A stretch of 64,000 nt of DNA from CAZBXE01 sp964496125 (GTDB taxonomy: Bacteria; Chlamydiota; Chlamydiia; Chlamydiales; CAZBXE01), in assembly GCA_964496125.1 (NCBI GenBank), contig CAZBXE010000001.1, forward strand, positions 62,001 to 126,000. The letters are read 5' to 3'. A program made the translations under genes and the position numbers. Numbering within the stretch: position 1 is the stretch's first letter; the number at the start of each line of letters is the position of its first letter. The notes below the pieces were generated by a model. That model was not told where the DNA came from, made no database searches, and saw only the letters and a program-made list of their open reading frames with translations. This document shows positions 1-8,593 of the stretch, in pieces.

Positions 1-353
1 CTCTTGAATGGGCAACCTCTTCACCTCCTCCCATTTACAACTTTGCGATTATTCCAGTTGTCGATCAGCTCGATCCTCTTTGGGCTACAAAAAGGGGAGT
101 AGGACCTAGACAGCAAACAGAATATGAGGATATCCATCTCCCCGTCAATACTCCACTCCCTGTCTTGATGGGGTGTGCGTCTCTGATCCTGGGATTTGCC
201 TTGACTTGGCATATTTTTTGGCTTGCGATTTGTTCTTTTCTTGCTCTTGTTCTTTTTTTAGTGATCCGTTTATCTGGTAAGGAGGAATTTATGTTGATTC
301 CTGCTGCTCTGGTAAGAGAGATCGAAAAAAAACGAGGTTCATTCTATGGTTAA
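1..353 (+). CDS. cyoB: Cytochrome bo ubiquinol oxidase subunit I, C-terminal end (partial)
   Basis: The open frame enters at the window edge (first full codon at base 3) and runs to TAA at 351-353. The last ~116 residues contain the subunit I tail: SSPPPIYNF, then one to two hydrophobic segments and a short charged end. In the family this subunit carries hemes b and o3 and CuB and pumps protons while reducing oxygen with quinol; none of those ligands lie in the visible piece. The next gene starts inside it (8 bp overlap), so the genes are co-transcribed and probably translationally coupled. Confidence 0.88.
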   Translation, partial: LEWATSSPPPIYNFAIIPVVDQLDPLWATKRGVGPRQQTEYEDIHLPVNTPLPVLMGCASLILGFALTWHIFWLAICSFLALVLFLVIRLSGKEEFMLIPAALVREIEKKRGSFYG

Positions 354-975
354 GCCCTTAACTGTTCACTACACAGCAGACCCTTTTGCGGACACAGGCT
401 GGCCAGACCCACACCATGATGCTTTTTCGAGGACGACTCTTGGTTTTTGGATCTATCTGATGACTGATTGCCTCTTGTTTGCAACCCTTTTTTGCACTTA
501 CGCAGTCATGCACGGAAGCACAAACGGGGGACCAGATTCAAAAACCCTTTTTAGCCTAGGCACAGCCTTTACAGAGACAATGATCCTTTTAGCAAGCAGT
601 GTCACGTGCGGCTTTGCCCTTCTTTCTTCGTTGAAGGAAAAAAGGGGGCATGTGGTGCTTTGGCTGCTTGTCACTTTTGTGTTGGGGATGTCGTTTGTCA
701 CCATGGAGCAGAGAGAGTTTTCGACTTTGATCCATGAAGGAAATGGTCCTGAGAGAAGCGCCTTTTTATCTGGTTTTTTTGCGCTTGTCGGAACACATGG
801 AGCGCATGTAACGGTTGGCCTTTTTTGGATTCTTGTGCTCATAGGCCAGCTTTTGCTCTCTGGGATTACGTTCGATACGTTCAGAAGACTTGTGATTTTT
901 GGCATGTTTTGGCACTTTCTTGATTTAGTATGGATCTTTATTTTTACACTTGTCTATCTCTTGGGGGTGTTGTAA
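346..975 (+). CDS. cyoC: Cytochrome bo ubiquinol oxidase subunit III
   Basis: 209 residues with five clear membrane segments, the usual length and topology of CyoC. The family signature is visible in the opening soluble stretch and first helix (FWIYLMTDCLLFA) and in the late GTHGAHVTVGL and FWHFLDLVWI segments. Subunit III stabilises the oxidase in the inner membrane and has no metal centre. ATG at 346 overlaps the end of subunit I; subunit IV follows after 1 base. The order subunit I-III-IV-heme O synthase is the standard cyoBCDE order. Confidence 0.95.
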   Translation: MVKPLTVHYTADPFADTGWPDPHHDAFSRTTLGFWIYLMTDCLLFATLFCTYAVMHGSTNGGPDSKTLFSLGTAFTETMILLASSVTCGFALLSSLKEKRGHVVLWLLVTFVLGMSFVTMEQREFSTLIHEGNGPERSAFLSGFFALVGTHGAHVTVGLFWILVLIGQLLLSGITFDTFRRLVIFGMFWHFLDLVWIFIFTLVYLLGVL

Positions 976-976
976 C

Positions 977-1324
977 GTGACAACAGAGTTTTCTCTAGAA
1001 GACGCAAAAAAACAGTGGCTTGGGACGTTTAGGGCCTATGCGATTGGGTTTGCTTTTTGCCTTTTTTTGACCACGGTCTCTTTTGCCCTTGTCGTGCTGA
1101 AGGGATTTGCGGGCTTTCCTCTTGTAGCGTCACTGCTTGCACTTGCTCTACTACAGGCAACTGTGCAACTTCGTTTCTTTCTTCACTTGGGACAGGCTCA
1201 CAACCACCGTTGGGAGAAACTTGTGTTTTTCTTTATGATTGTTTTACTTCTTGTTGTGGTGATCGGATCGCTTTGGATTATGCAGGATTTAGATGAACGA
1301 ATGATGATGGGGATGCATGATTAA
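977..1324 (+). CDS. cyoD: Cytochrome bo ubiquinol oxidase subunit IV
   Basis: 115 residues from a GTG start at 977, one base after the cyoC stop. A longer frame opens at 950, but that would overlap cyoC and add a non-family N-terminus. Three hydrophobic helices fit subunit IV, including the family-typical QLRFFLHL stretch near the middle and a methionine-rich C-terminus. It assists assembly of the CuB site in related oxidases. It overlaps the next gene by 8 bases, so the operon is tightly packed. Confidence 0.9.
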   Translation: MTTEFSLEDAKKQWLGTFRAYAIGFAFCLFLTTVSFALVVLKGFAGFPLVASLLALALLQATVQLRFFLHLGQAHNHRWEKLVFFFMIVLLLVVVIGSLWIMQDLDERMMMGMHD

Positions 1325-2162
1325 CTATTATTTGATCACAAAGCCTGGGATTATCTTAGGGAATTTAATTACGCTGGGTGCAGGTTTTATTTTAGCTTCG
1401 CAGGGGGGCTTTGATCCTTGGCTGTTCGCATCTACTTTTTTAGGGCTTGCGTTGATCGTGGCTTCTGCTTGCATTTTTAATAATTATATCGATCGTGAGC
1501 TGGATCAGAAAATGGAAAGAACAAAGAAGAGAGCTCTTGCTTGTGGCGCAGTTTCTCTAAGAAGTGCTCTTCTTTTTGCTCTGCTCCTCGGGGCAATCGG
1601 TTCTATGTTGCTTTTAGTTTGCACGAACTTCCTTGCCTTTTTTCTCGCGTTTCTTGGTTTTTTTGTGTATGTCTTTATCTACAGTCTGTGGAAGGCCCAT
1701 ACGGTTTACGCAACTGCTGTCGGCAGTGTTGCCGGCGCTGTGCCTCCAGTTGTAGGGTATTGTGCTGTATCAGGCAGCTTGGATGTAGGAGCGCTTCTTC
1801 TCTTTGCGATGATGGTGCTTTGGCAGATGCCCCATTTCTTTGCCATTGCGCTAATGCGCTTTGATGATTACCTTGCAGCCAATATTCCAACTCTACCAAT
1901 CCAAAGGGGTGTGTGGAGGACAAAGGTCCATATGGCGCTCTACATTTTCTTTTTTATAGGGGTCTGTTCTCTTTTTAGCTATTTCGGCTATACAGGGGAT
2001 TTGTTTTTGTTTGTGGCAGTTGGAGCAGGTCTTCTGTGGCTGATTGTGTGCCTCTCGGGATTTGTGGTTTCGGATGACAGCGCTTGGGGGCGAAGCATGT
2101 TTCGTCTTTCCCTTGCTATTCTAATGGCGATCTGCTCTTCCCTTCTTATTGAACTTTTATAA
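1317..2162 (+). CDS. ctaB: Protoheme IX farnesyltransferase (heme O synthase)
   Basis: 281 residues, UbiA-superfamily membrane prenyltransferase with about nine membrane segments. The first Asp-rich motif NNYIDRELDQKMERTKKR (residues ~59-76) and the later PHFFAIALMRFDDY region bind prenyl diphosphate/Mg and heme. It farnesylates heme b to heme O, the cofactor of the oxidase encoded just upstream. ATG overlaps the cyoD stop. In an obligate intracellular bacterium the quinol oxidase plus its own heme O synthase indicates aerobic respiration; C. trachomatis carries a cytochrome bd oxidase instead. Confidence 0.95.
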   Translation: MINYYLITKPGIILGNLITLGAGFILASQGGFDPWLFASTFLGLALIVASACIFNNYIDRELDQKMERTKKRALACGAVSLRSALLFALLLGAIGSMLLLVCTNFLAFFLAFLGFFVYVFIYSLWKAHTVYATAVGSVAGAVPPVVGYCAVSGSLDVGALLLFAMMVLWQMPHFFAIALMRFDDYLAANIPTLPIQRGVWRTKVHMALYIFFFIGVCSLFSYFGYTGDLFLFVAVGAGLLWLIVCLSGFVVSDDSAWGRSMFRLSLAILMAICSSLLIELL

Positions 2163-2214
2163 TATCTTAACTAAGATTTGTTACACTACCCTTTTTACAA
2201 TAAAGAGGTTTGTG

Positions 2215-2694
2215 ATGACAGGTTCAACAGTTTCCCGTTTTACATCATTTTGGCCTAATTATTCGCATGAAAAGAAGGCTCTTTTCTGGAATACCACCAA
2301 AGGAAAAGCGTATGTGCCTTTGCAGCGCTTTTCTGAGTATTTGTACTATGAGGAAGAAAAGATTGAAAAAAAGACTGGGTGGTTGATCGCCTTACGACTT
2401 AAAGACCCAGAGACAATCATTCGTATTACCGATGTTATCAAGACGACCCAATCAGAAAAGACCCTTTTTGCAGCAGGCTTTCGAGATGAAGTGATTCGCA
2501 TGTGCTCCCTTGGATCTGATTCCTGGGGCGGGAGAGTGCGGAATGTAGCTATCCTTGTGTCCTCTCTGTTTTTTGTAGGAATCCGTCCGGTAGTCTTAGT
2601 TCTTGCAGCAAGAGTTATCGGAGAGGGTATATGCCGCCTTACCCCTTTCTCTAATATAAAGCTGACCCCAAGTGAGGCAAAGGGGGTCTCTTGA
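2215..2694 (+). CDS. Unknown 159-residue protein, paralogue of the N-terminal domain of the next gene
   Basis: Start chosen at ATG 2215, with AAAGAGG a few bases upstream (about 2202-2208); an in-frame ATG at 2149 lies inside ctaB. No known family recognised. Residues ~30-115 align by eye with the first ~100 residues of the downstream CPBP protein: both have VPLQR/IPLQR, YEEEK/YQEEK, a LRL strand, VIKTTQS/VITKTDS, and RVRNVAI/RVVNIAV before a hydrophobic stretch. It ends with one hydrophobic segment and no protease motifs. It looks like a tandem duplicate of the regulatory or anchoring domain. Stop and next start overlap in TTGA. Confidence 0.7.
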   Translation: MTGSTVSRFTSFWPNYSHEKKALFWNTTKGKAYVPLQRFSEYLYYEEEKIEKKTGWLIALRLKDPETIIRITDVIKTTQSEKTLFAAGFRDEVIRMCSLGSDSWGGRVRNVAILVSSLFFVGIRPVVLVLAARVIGEGICRLTPFSNIKLTPSEAKGVS

Positions 2695-3659
2695 GCCTCC
2701 CCTCAAATGTGGTGCTTAGCCAAAGCTTGTTTTCCTGGACGATAGGGGAATGTAGAAAAACAATTCCCCTACAAAGAGGCTCTTCCATTATTTATCAAGA
2801 AGAAAAGCTCTTTGAAAAAAGGGGGATCCTTGCCTATTTGAGGCTTACTTCCCCGTTTACAGAGTACCGTGTTGTTAGGGTCATCACGAAAACCGATTCC
2901 TTGTCTGCTTTATTCTTGGCTTCGATACGCGATTTTGCTCTCTGCTATTCTGGTCTAGGGGGGCAATCTCAGAAAGAGAGAGTGGTCAATATTGCGGTTA
3001 CCATCGCTTTATTTATGTTGATGACTCCCTTTGCTGCGCTCAGGCATCTTGCTCTATTTGATACGTATCGAAGTATTCTTTCAACAGCTGTTTGGAAGAA
3101 GGGTTTTCCCCTAGATAAAGGCACTTTTGGCAAAGTGCTTCTTGGTGCTTTGATGGTTCAGCCTGAAATGAGGATTCAGAGAAACGTTTTCTCTTTTGCT
3201 GAAGGGGTCATGACCCCTCGAAATCTGAGCCAGTTGTCAAGTTTTTTCTACGCCGTGATTGGGGCTCCTTTGCTGGAGGAAACGATATACCGAGGGGTTT
3301 TCTACGATAAACTCACCCCTTCTAGATATGGAGAGGAAAAGAAATCCCTTTTGAAAAAGGTGTGCCTCATTTTGACGGGTCAAGAAAAGAGAAAGAAAAT
3401 ACTACAGCCCCTTACGTTTAGAGACAGGTGCAGGAGAACTTTTGTCACATCTCTGCTTTTTGGACTTGCCCATTACATCCCTGGAGAAGGTTTTGCGGGG
3501 ATCCCGCGAGTTTTAGGAATAACAACAAGTGGCCTTGTTCTAGGGGGACTGCGGGAAGTGACAGGTGATCTATGGGCCTCAACTACCATGCACGCCCTTC
3601 ACAATATGGTGATTAGCATTGGGGAAAATTGGCTAATGATTGACCCCTCAGTTCTTTAG
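2691..3659 (+). CDS. CPBP family intramembrane metalloprotease (CAAX protease/Abi-like)
   Basis: 322 residues from a TTG start at 2691 that overlaps the preceding stop (TTGA), preceded by AGGGGG. The C-terminal half carries the CPBP motifs: EETIYRG (EExxxR, ~residues 197-203), FGLAHY (FxxxH, ~260) and HALHNMV (HxxxN, ~303-306), all in hydrophobic segments. These residues bind the catalytic metal in CAAX-type proteases. The N-terminal ~110 residues are a separate soluble domain shared with the upstream gene. Substrate unknown; family members process prenylated proteins or act in peptide immunity. Confidence 0.85.
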   Translation: MSLPSNVVLSQSLFSWTIGECRKTIPLQRGSSIIYQEEKLFEKRGILAYLRLTSPFTEYRVVRVITKTDSLSALFLASIRDFALCYSGLGGQSQKERVVNIAVTIALFMLMTPFAALRHLALFDTYRSILSTAVWKKGFPLDKGTFGKVLLGALMVQPEMRIQRNVFSFAEGVMTPRNLSQLSSFFYAVIGAPLLEETIYRGVFYDKLTPSRYGEEKKSLLKKVCLILTGQEKRKKILQPLTFRDRCRRTFVTSLLFGLAHYIPGEGFAGIPRVLGITTSGLVLGGLREVTGDLWASTTMHALHNMVISIGENWLMIDPSVL

Positions 3660-3715
3660 TCAGATAACCTATCCGAAAAGTGGATTCTGGACATATTAAA
3701 CTTTATTTATAAGCG

Positions 3716-3743
3716 TTGACAAAATTTAACGATTCTTTATAAT
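3716..3743 (+). promoter_or_regulatory. Consensus promoter of the yicC-gmk-metG operon
   Basis: TTGACA at 3716-3721 and TATAAT at 3738-3743, both perfect hexamers, 16 bases apart. The expected start of transcription, about 7 bases after the -10, falls on the yicC ATG at 3750, and there is no Shine-Dalgarno sequence. The mRNA would therefore be leaderless. Confidence 0.8.
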
Positions 3744-3749
3744 ATCTCT

Positions 3750-4631
3750 ATGATAAAAAGTATGACTGCCTTTGGTCGGGCTCGGTTAAAGAAGCCTCAA
3801 GGGTACTTCGTTGCAGAAATCCAATCCCTTAATCGTAAGCACTTAGAAATAACTACCTCGTTGCCTAAAGAGGCATATGGTCTTGAAATCGAAGTGAGAA
3901 GGCTTGTTGCTGAAATGCTTGCCAGGGGAAAAATCCAAATCAAGATCTCTCTAGAAGCCGAAGCAGAGACATCCTTACGCATTAGGCCTAATCTTGCCTT
4001 AGCCAGGGAAATAAAATCAGCGTGGCTGCAGATTGCAAAAGAGTTAAACATTCCCTTTGAGGACGCGCGTCTTTGCGAACTTTTGATCCGCGAAAGCGCT
4101 GATCTATTAGGAAGAGAAGAAGGTGATTGTGGGGAGGAGTTAAAAGAGGGGGTGCTCGAGTCTCTCTTACTTGCCTTAAAAGATTTAGAAGTCATGCGCC
4201 AAATAGAAGGGGAGTTTTTAAAAAAAGATTTCTCAATGAGGATTGGATTGCTACGTGAGCTTTTTGGAAAGATTGAGCAGGCAGCAGGCAAAACAAAGGC
4301 AGTTTACGAAGAAAGGCTTAGAGAAAGGTTGCAAGCTTTTGATTTAGAAGATAATGAAGATAAGATTCTGAGGGAAGTAGCTCTCCTTGCAGAAAAATTA
4401 GATATCAGTGAGGAAATCACCCGTTTTCGCTCCCATCTGGACCAGTTTACTGAGATCATGAATGCCAAAGAAGGAGGAGTGGGTAAGACGCTTGACTTTT
4501 TGTTGCAGGAGCTTTTTCGTGAAGTCAACACTGTAGGATCTAAGGCGCAAGATATTGAGATCACAAGGTGGGTCATTCAGGCCAAAGGGGAGCTGGAGAG
4601 TTTGAGGGAGCAAGTGCAGAATGTCGAGTGA
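3750..4631 (+). CDS. yicC: YicC family endoribonuclease
   Basis: 293 residues, the full family length. The N-terminus MIKSMTAFGRA is the YicC signature. The C-terminal DUF1732-type region contains RFRSHLDQF, GKTLDFLLQELFREVNTVGSKA and IEITRWVIQAKGELE-like family segments. YicC proteins are RNases that clip RNA hairpins and modulate RNA turnover. First gene of an operon; gmk starts 11 bases before its stop, the common yicC-gmk pairing. The promoter predicts a leaderless message. Confidence 0.93.
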   Translation: MIKSMTAFGRARLKKPQGYFVAEIQSLNRKHLEITTSLPKEAYGLEIEVRRLVAEMLARGKIQIKISLEAEAETSLRIRPNLALAREIKSAWLQIAKELNIPFEDARLCELLIRESADLLGREEGDCGEELKEGVLESLLLALKDLEVMRQIEGEFLKKDFSMRIGLLRELFGKIEQAAGKTKAVYEERLRERLQAFDLEDNEDKILREVALLAEKLDISEEITRFRSHLDQFTEIMNAKEGGVGKTLDFLLQELFREVNTVGSKAQDIEITRWVIQAKGELESLREQVQNVE

Positions 4632-5196
4632 GCAGAAGGGGAATGTCTTTGTAATAAGCGGCCCATCAGGGGTGGGTAAAAACACTCTTGTCGAAAGGCT
4701 GAAGAAAGAACTGCCTAACCTGACACCTAGTGTTTCCTACACGACCAGAAAACCGCGAGGAGCGGAGAAAAACGGGGTCGATTACTATTTTGTGACCCCA
4801 GATGAGTTTGTTGCGATTGCGGAGGATGAAGGCTTCCTAGAGTGGGCCCGGGTCCATGGAAATTTTTACGGAACCTCGAGAGATTGGATTGAGGAGCAGC
4901 AAGAAAAAGGCCGAAGTGTTATCCTCGTGATTGATACGCAAGGCGCGCTCCAAGTGAAGAAGGAAATGGACGCAGTTTTGATTTTTATTGCGCCGCCTTC
5001 GATGGAAGAACTTGAGCGAAGGCTACGAATGCGGCAAACAGAAACAGATGCTGTGATTGCAACAAGGCTAGAGCGTGCTAAAGGTGAGATGAAAGTGGCA
5101 AATCGGTACGATTACCGAGTCATAAACGATACAATTGAACGAGCCTATCAGGAGCTGAAAAAGATCGTGATAGAAGAAGAAAACAAGAGGAGATAG
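4621..5196 (+). CDS. gmk: Guanylate kinase
   Basis: 191 residues. P-loop GPSGVGKNT near residue 14, then SYTTRKPRGAE with the GMP-binding arginines, GVDYYF, and the lid RxxxRQTETD-like segment. The enzyme phosphorylates GMP to GDP with ATP. The residue after the P-loop lysine is Asn, where many Gmk have Gly or Ser followed by Ser/Thr; the following Thr is kept, so activity is expected. Same operon as yicC and the omega-like gene, as in C. trachomatis (gmk-CT031-metG). Confidence 0.95.
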   Translation: MSSEQKGNVFVISGPSGVGKNTLVERLKKELPNLTPSVSYTTRKPRGAEKNGVDYYFVTPDEFVAIAEDEGFLEWARVHGNFYGTSRDWIEEQQEKGRSVILVIDTQGALQVKKEMDAVLIFIAPPSMEELERRLRMRQTETDAVIATRLERAKGEMKVANRYDYRVINDTIERAYQELKKIVIEEENKRR

Positions 5197-5203
5197 GAGA
5201 ATT

Positions 5204-5485
5204 ATGGTTGCAAAAGAAGCACTGACGAACGAAGGCCTACTGAAAGACCGATTTGATAGTACCTTCGAATTCGTAAATTATGCTATTCACAGAGCAGAAG
5301 ATATGATCAAAACGGGGAGAACGACGTATGTTTATACAGATATACAAAACCCCGCCGTCCAAATTCTTCTTGAGATTGCCGAACGGAAAGATTTGCAGCA
5401 TGACATCTATGAAGACGAAGACGAAGATGAAGATGATGAAGGTGAAGAGTTTGTAGACATTGAGGTGGACGAAGTGAATGCCTGA
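5204..5485 (+). CDS. rpoZ: Omega-like RNA polymerase subunit (CT031-type protein)
   Basis: 93 residues with AGGAG before the ATG. Residues ~14-66 fit omega: DRFDSTFEFVNYAIHRAEDM, the alpha-helical RFxxxxxAxxRA pattern, followed by VQILLEIAERK, equivalent to the ALxEIAxGK end of omega. Residues ~70-92 are a strongly acidic tail of Asp and Glu. The position directly after gmk is the classical place of rpoZ in many bacteria. C. trachomatis has the hypothetical CT031 here. The omega call rests on pattern and context, so it is likely but not proven. Confidence 0.7.
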   Translation: MVAKEALTNEGLLKDRFDSTFEFVNYAIHRAEDMIKTGRTTYVYTDIQNPAVQILLEIAERKDLQHDIYEDEDEDEDDEGEEFVDIEVDEVNA

Positions 5486-6101
5486 CCCAGGATTTACAAG
5501 CTCCAATGCGGTGCTTTTCTGGCAGATCATGGGGGCTTTTTTTGCCCTGGTAATGGGGACTTTACTTATTGTATTTGTCAATTACCTACTCTCCAAAAAG
5601 TTTAAGGGCGCTGTCTGCCCGTATACTGGGGAGCCAGTAAGGCCCTGTCAACACCTAGAATTTTCACTTAGGGAGAAGGCTTACGAATGGTTTAATCAGC
5701 ATGAGGCTTACCGCAACCAACGGATTGATTTTAGGAGGGCCGCCTACTGCCGAAGGACGGGGAGGATCTTCCCTGATTGTATTAAATTTTGGGGGGGTAT
5801 TTTTCTAGACTGGACATTCCTACGTAAACGCTGCCCAGGAACTTGGGTATCTTGGGGTAGTTTAAGCCTTGCGCAGAAAAGAGCTATTCAAGAGGCCCAA
5901 GGTTCTCTTGAGGGCTACCAGACAGAATACTCAAGTCAAAGGCCCGCTCCTCGAATGATTGAAAAGGAATATATTTATTTAACCCCGGGCCCCCTTTATG
6001 TAGATCTTGCTACGAAAGTCGTGATGGGCTGGAAAGTGGTTCCCGGAACAGATCTTGAAGTGCTCATTGTGCAAAACCCGGAAGGAAAAACTTCGGTATG
6101 A
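5478..6101 (+). CDS. Unknown membrane-anchored protein between rpoZ-like gene and metG
   Basis: 207 residues, no family recognised. One strong membrane helix at residues ~13-40 near the N-terminus, then a cytosolic or periplasmic domain rich in aromatic residues and containing six Cys (CPYTGEPVRPC, YCRRTG, PDC, RC). The Cys pairs could bind a metal. Overlaps the upstream stop by 8 bases and metG by 4 (ATGA), so it is fully embedded in the operon and probably translationally coupled. No equivalent lies between CT031 and metG in C. trachomatis, so this is a lineage-specific insertion. Confidence 0.75.
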   Translation: MPDPGFTSSNAVLFWQIMGAFFALVMGTLLIVFVNYLLSKKFKGAVCPYTGEPVRPCQHLEFSLREKAYEWFNQHEAYRNQRIDFRRAAYCRRTGRIFPDCIKFWGGIFLDWTFLRKRCPGTWVSWGSLSLAQKRAIQEAQGSLEGYQTEYSSQRPAPRMIEKEYIYLTPGPLYVDLATKVVMGWKVVPGTDLEVLIVQNPEGKTSV

Positions 6102-8116
6102 CGGAAAAGATTCTTATCACCTCAGCTCTTTTATACGCAAACGGACCTCTCCATTTTGGACACATCGCAGGAGCGTATCTTCCCGGGGATGTCTACGCTA
6201 GATTTGAACGCCTCCTTGGCAATGATGTCCTCTATATCTCCGGGTCAGATGAATATGGTGTTGCCATTACGTATGCAGCAGATGTCACTGGGAGGACGCC
6301 TAAAGAGCATGTTGATCTTTACCATGAGATCAATAAGAAACTCTTCCAAGATCTAAACTTCTCTTTCGACCACTACTCCCGCACGACCTGGGAAGGACAC
6401 ATAAAGCCAACCCAAGACTATTTCTTAGAACTCTTGGCAGCAGGCTACATTGAAGAGAGGGTGACAGACCAGCTTTACTCCGAAAAGGAACAAAAGTTTC
6501 TGGCAGACCGGTATGTGGAAGGGGATTGCCCACACTGCGGCAAGCCAGGGGCAAGAGGTGATGAGTGTCCTTCTTGTGGAGCAAGCTTTGACGCAACGGA
6601 TCTGAAAAATCCAAGGTCTAAGCTTACGGGATCTCCCTTAGTCTTCAAGCCTACAAACCAATGGTTTTTGCGCCTTGATCTCTTAAAGTCTAGATTGCAA
6701 GAGTGGCTTGCGACAAAAAACTGGAAGCCCAACGTTGTAAATTTTATTAAAAAATTTGTTGACGACTTGGAGCCTCGCGCCATTACTCGTGACTCTACTT
6801 GGGGTGTTCCCATTCCGCTTCCAAACACCGAGGGAAAGGTCCTCTACGTTTGGTTTGATGCCCCGATTGGATATATTTCGGCTAGTATGGAGTGGGCTGA
6901 AATCAAAGGAAAGAGAGAGGCTTGGAAAGACTACTGGCTCGATCCTAAGACAAAGCTTGTGCATTTCATCGGCAAAGATAACATTCTTTTCCATGCCGCC
7001 ATTTTTCCTGCAATGACAATGGGGCAGAAAAAGCCATACAAGCTCGTCGATGAGCTCCCAGCCAATGAGTTTTATTATCTTGAAGGAAAGAAGTTTAGTA
7101 AAACTGAAGGTTGGTATATAGACTTTGACGACTTTTTTACAAAATACACCTCTGACCAGCTCCGCTATGCCATCGCTGCGAGTGCCCCTGAGACAGCAGA
7201 TGCTGATTTCACCTGGCAAGATTTCCAGGTGCGCTGCAATGCAGAGCTTTTAGGAAAGTTTGGTAATCTTGTGAACCGCACTCTTGTTTTTGCAGACAAA
7301 AATTGTGATGCGAAAGTGCCCTCTCCAGCTGGCTTGGAAGTGATTGACACAGAGTTTTTAGCAAAGGTAAAACATCTTGTGGATGAGGCAAGAGAGTGCT
7401 ACGGTTCATTTAAAATTCGTAAGGCATGTCAAATCATTATGGAACTTGCGCAGGAGGGGAACGTCTATTTTAACGACAAGGCTCCTTGGAAAGATGCGAA
7501 AGCTCCTGAGACAAAACAGCGTCTTGCAAATACTCTCTTTTGCTCACTTGAGTGCTTAAAAGCTTTGGCCCTCATTTCTCAGCCGATCATTCCGCATAGC
7601 TCTGATAAGCTTTGGAGCATGCTTGGGTTCAAAACAACGCTTGCAAAATCGAAATGGGAGGCATTGAAAGAAAAGCCTATCCCTCCCGGGCAAGCTCTGT
7701 CGCGGGAGCCTGTCATCTTATTCCGCAAGATTGAACAGGAAGAGATAGATGAAGAAATCAAAAAGCTTAAAAGCGCCGGTGCGGCTTGTACAAAACCTCA
7801 GATTTCTATCGATGATTTTGACAAGATGGACCTTCGAGTAGGGAAAATTGTGGAAGCTGCACCTGTCCCTAAAAGTAAACGGCTTCTCAAGCTGCAGATT
7901 GACCTGGGCTTTGAAAAAAGAGTTGTGGTTTCAGGAATCAGTGAACACTATCAAATAGAGGAGCTAGTTGGGAAGAAAGTGATCGTTGTTGCTAACCTTG
8001 CCCCTGCGAAGTTGATGGGAATTGAGAGTCGTGGGATGGTTCTTTGTGCCAAGCAAGATGGGGATCTAGAGATTCTTACTGTGACAGAAATCGCTCCTGG
8101 TTCTAGTGTTAGTTAG
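6098..8116 (+). CDS. metG: Methionyl-tRNA synthetase with C-terminal tRNA-binding domain
   Basis: 672 residues. Class I signature HFGH at 19-22, zinc knuckle CPHC..CPSC at ~144-160, second signature KFSKT at ~332, anticodon-binding helical region, then a Trbp111-like OB-fold domain from ~570 (FDKMDLRVGKI). It charges tRNA-Met. KFSKT departs from the usual KMSKS but keeps the lysines. Last gene of the yicC operon; ATG overlaps the upstream stop. Order gmk..metG matches C. trachomatis. Confidence 0.96.
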   Translation: MTEKILITSALLYANGPLHFGHIAGAYLPGDVYARFERLLGNDVLYISGSDEYGVAITYAADVTGRTPKEHVDLYHEINKKLFQDLNFSFDHYSRTTWEGHIKPTQDYFLELLAAGYIEERVTDQLYSEKEQKFLADRYVEGDCPHCGKPGARGDECPSCGASFDATDLKNPRSKLTGSPLVFKPTNQWFLRLDLLKSRLQEWLATKNWKPNVVNFIKKFVDDLEPRAITRDSTWGVPIPLPNTEGKVLYVWFDAPIGYISASMEWAEIKGKREAWKDYWLDPKTKLVHFIGKDNILFHAAIFPAMTMGQKKPYKLVDELPANEFYYLEGKKFSKTEGWYIDFDDFFTKYTSDQLRYAIAASAPETADADFTWQDFQVRCNAELLGKFGNLVNRTLVFADKNCDAKVPSPAGLEVIDTEFLAKVKHLVDEARECYGSFKIRKACQIIMELAQEGNVYFNDKAPWKDAKAPETKQRLANTLFCSLECLKALALISQPIIPHSSDKLWSMLGFKTTLAKSKWEALKEKPIPPGQALSREPVILFRKIEQEEIDEEIKKLKSAGAACTKPQISIDDFDKMDLRVGKIVEAAPVPKSKRLLKLQIDLGFEKRVVVSGISEHYQIEELVGKKVIVVANLAPAKLMGIESRGMVLCAKQDGDLEILTVTEIAPGSSVS

Positions 8117-8179
8117 ATATATTAAGTTTGTGTTAAGATTCATACAGGAAATCCTAATTTTTGGTATTATTGGGAGCGT

Positions 8180-8593
8180 ATGATAGAACTATTCGAGATA
8201 TCACTTGTTGATACAGGTGTTCTTTGGGATACAATTGTTAGGGAGGAGCTGGGTGCTGATCCTAGGTTTGGCCGGCAGATTGCCTTGATGACGCTAGAGC
8301 GCCTCAAGGAAGCGGACCGCAAACTTGCCATCGTCGCCCTCAATGCAGATGGAATCATGACCAAAATGGTCGGTTCGGGCAGCGAGATGAACTTCCTAGA
8401 AGTGGAAAAGGTGTTTGTCAAGCAGGCTTCTTGTGGAGATGTGCGGGTAGATACGTTAATCCATCGCATTTTACAGGCTAAAGTGGATAAGGAAGACGTC
8501 TTCCTTAGTGAAGAGGAGACGAAGCTCATGCAAGAACTTGACAGTAGTATCCTTAAGCTTGCGCAAGAAGCCAAAAATCTCAAGAAGCTCTAA
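8180..8593 (+). CDS. Conserved-looking unknown protein, 137 residues
   Basis: No family recognised. The ATG at 8180 has GGGAG just upstream. Soluble, mixed alpha/beta pattern: residues 1-60 contain DTGVLWDTIVREEL and LAIVALNADGIMTKMV; the C-terminal third is a helical, charged segment (EEETKLMQELDSSILKLAQEAKNLKKL split by no proline), likely coiled coil. It follows metG after 63 bases with no visible terminator. Its end overlaps the convergent ubiD gene by 4 bases. Confidence 0.7.
   Translation: MIELFEISLVDTGVLWDTIVREELGADPRFGRQIALMTLERLKEADRKLAIVALNADGIMTKMVGSGSEMNFLEVEKVFVKQASCGDVRVDTLIHRILQAKVDKEDVFLSEEETKLMQELDSSILKLAQEAKNLKKL

Noticed and set aside
4660..4690. Asn after the P-loop Lys in guanylate kinase as sign of inactivation
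   Set aside because: Many active Gmk have Gly there and keep the next Thr, as here.
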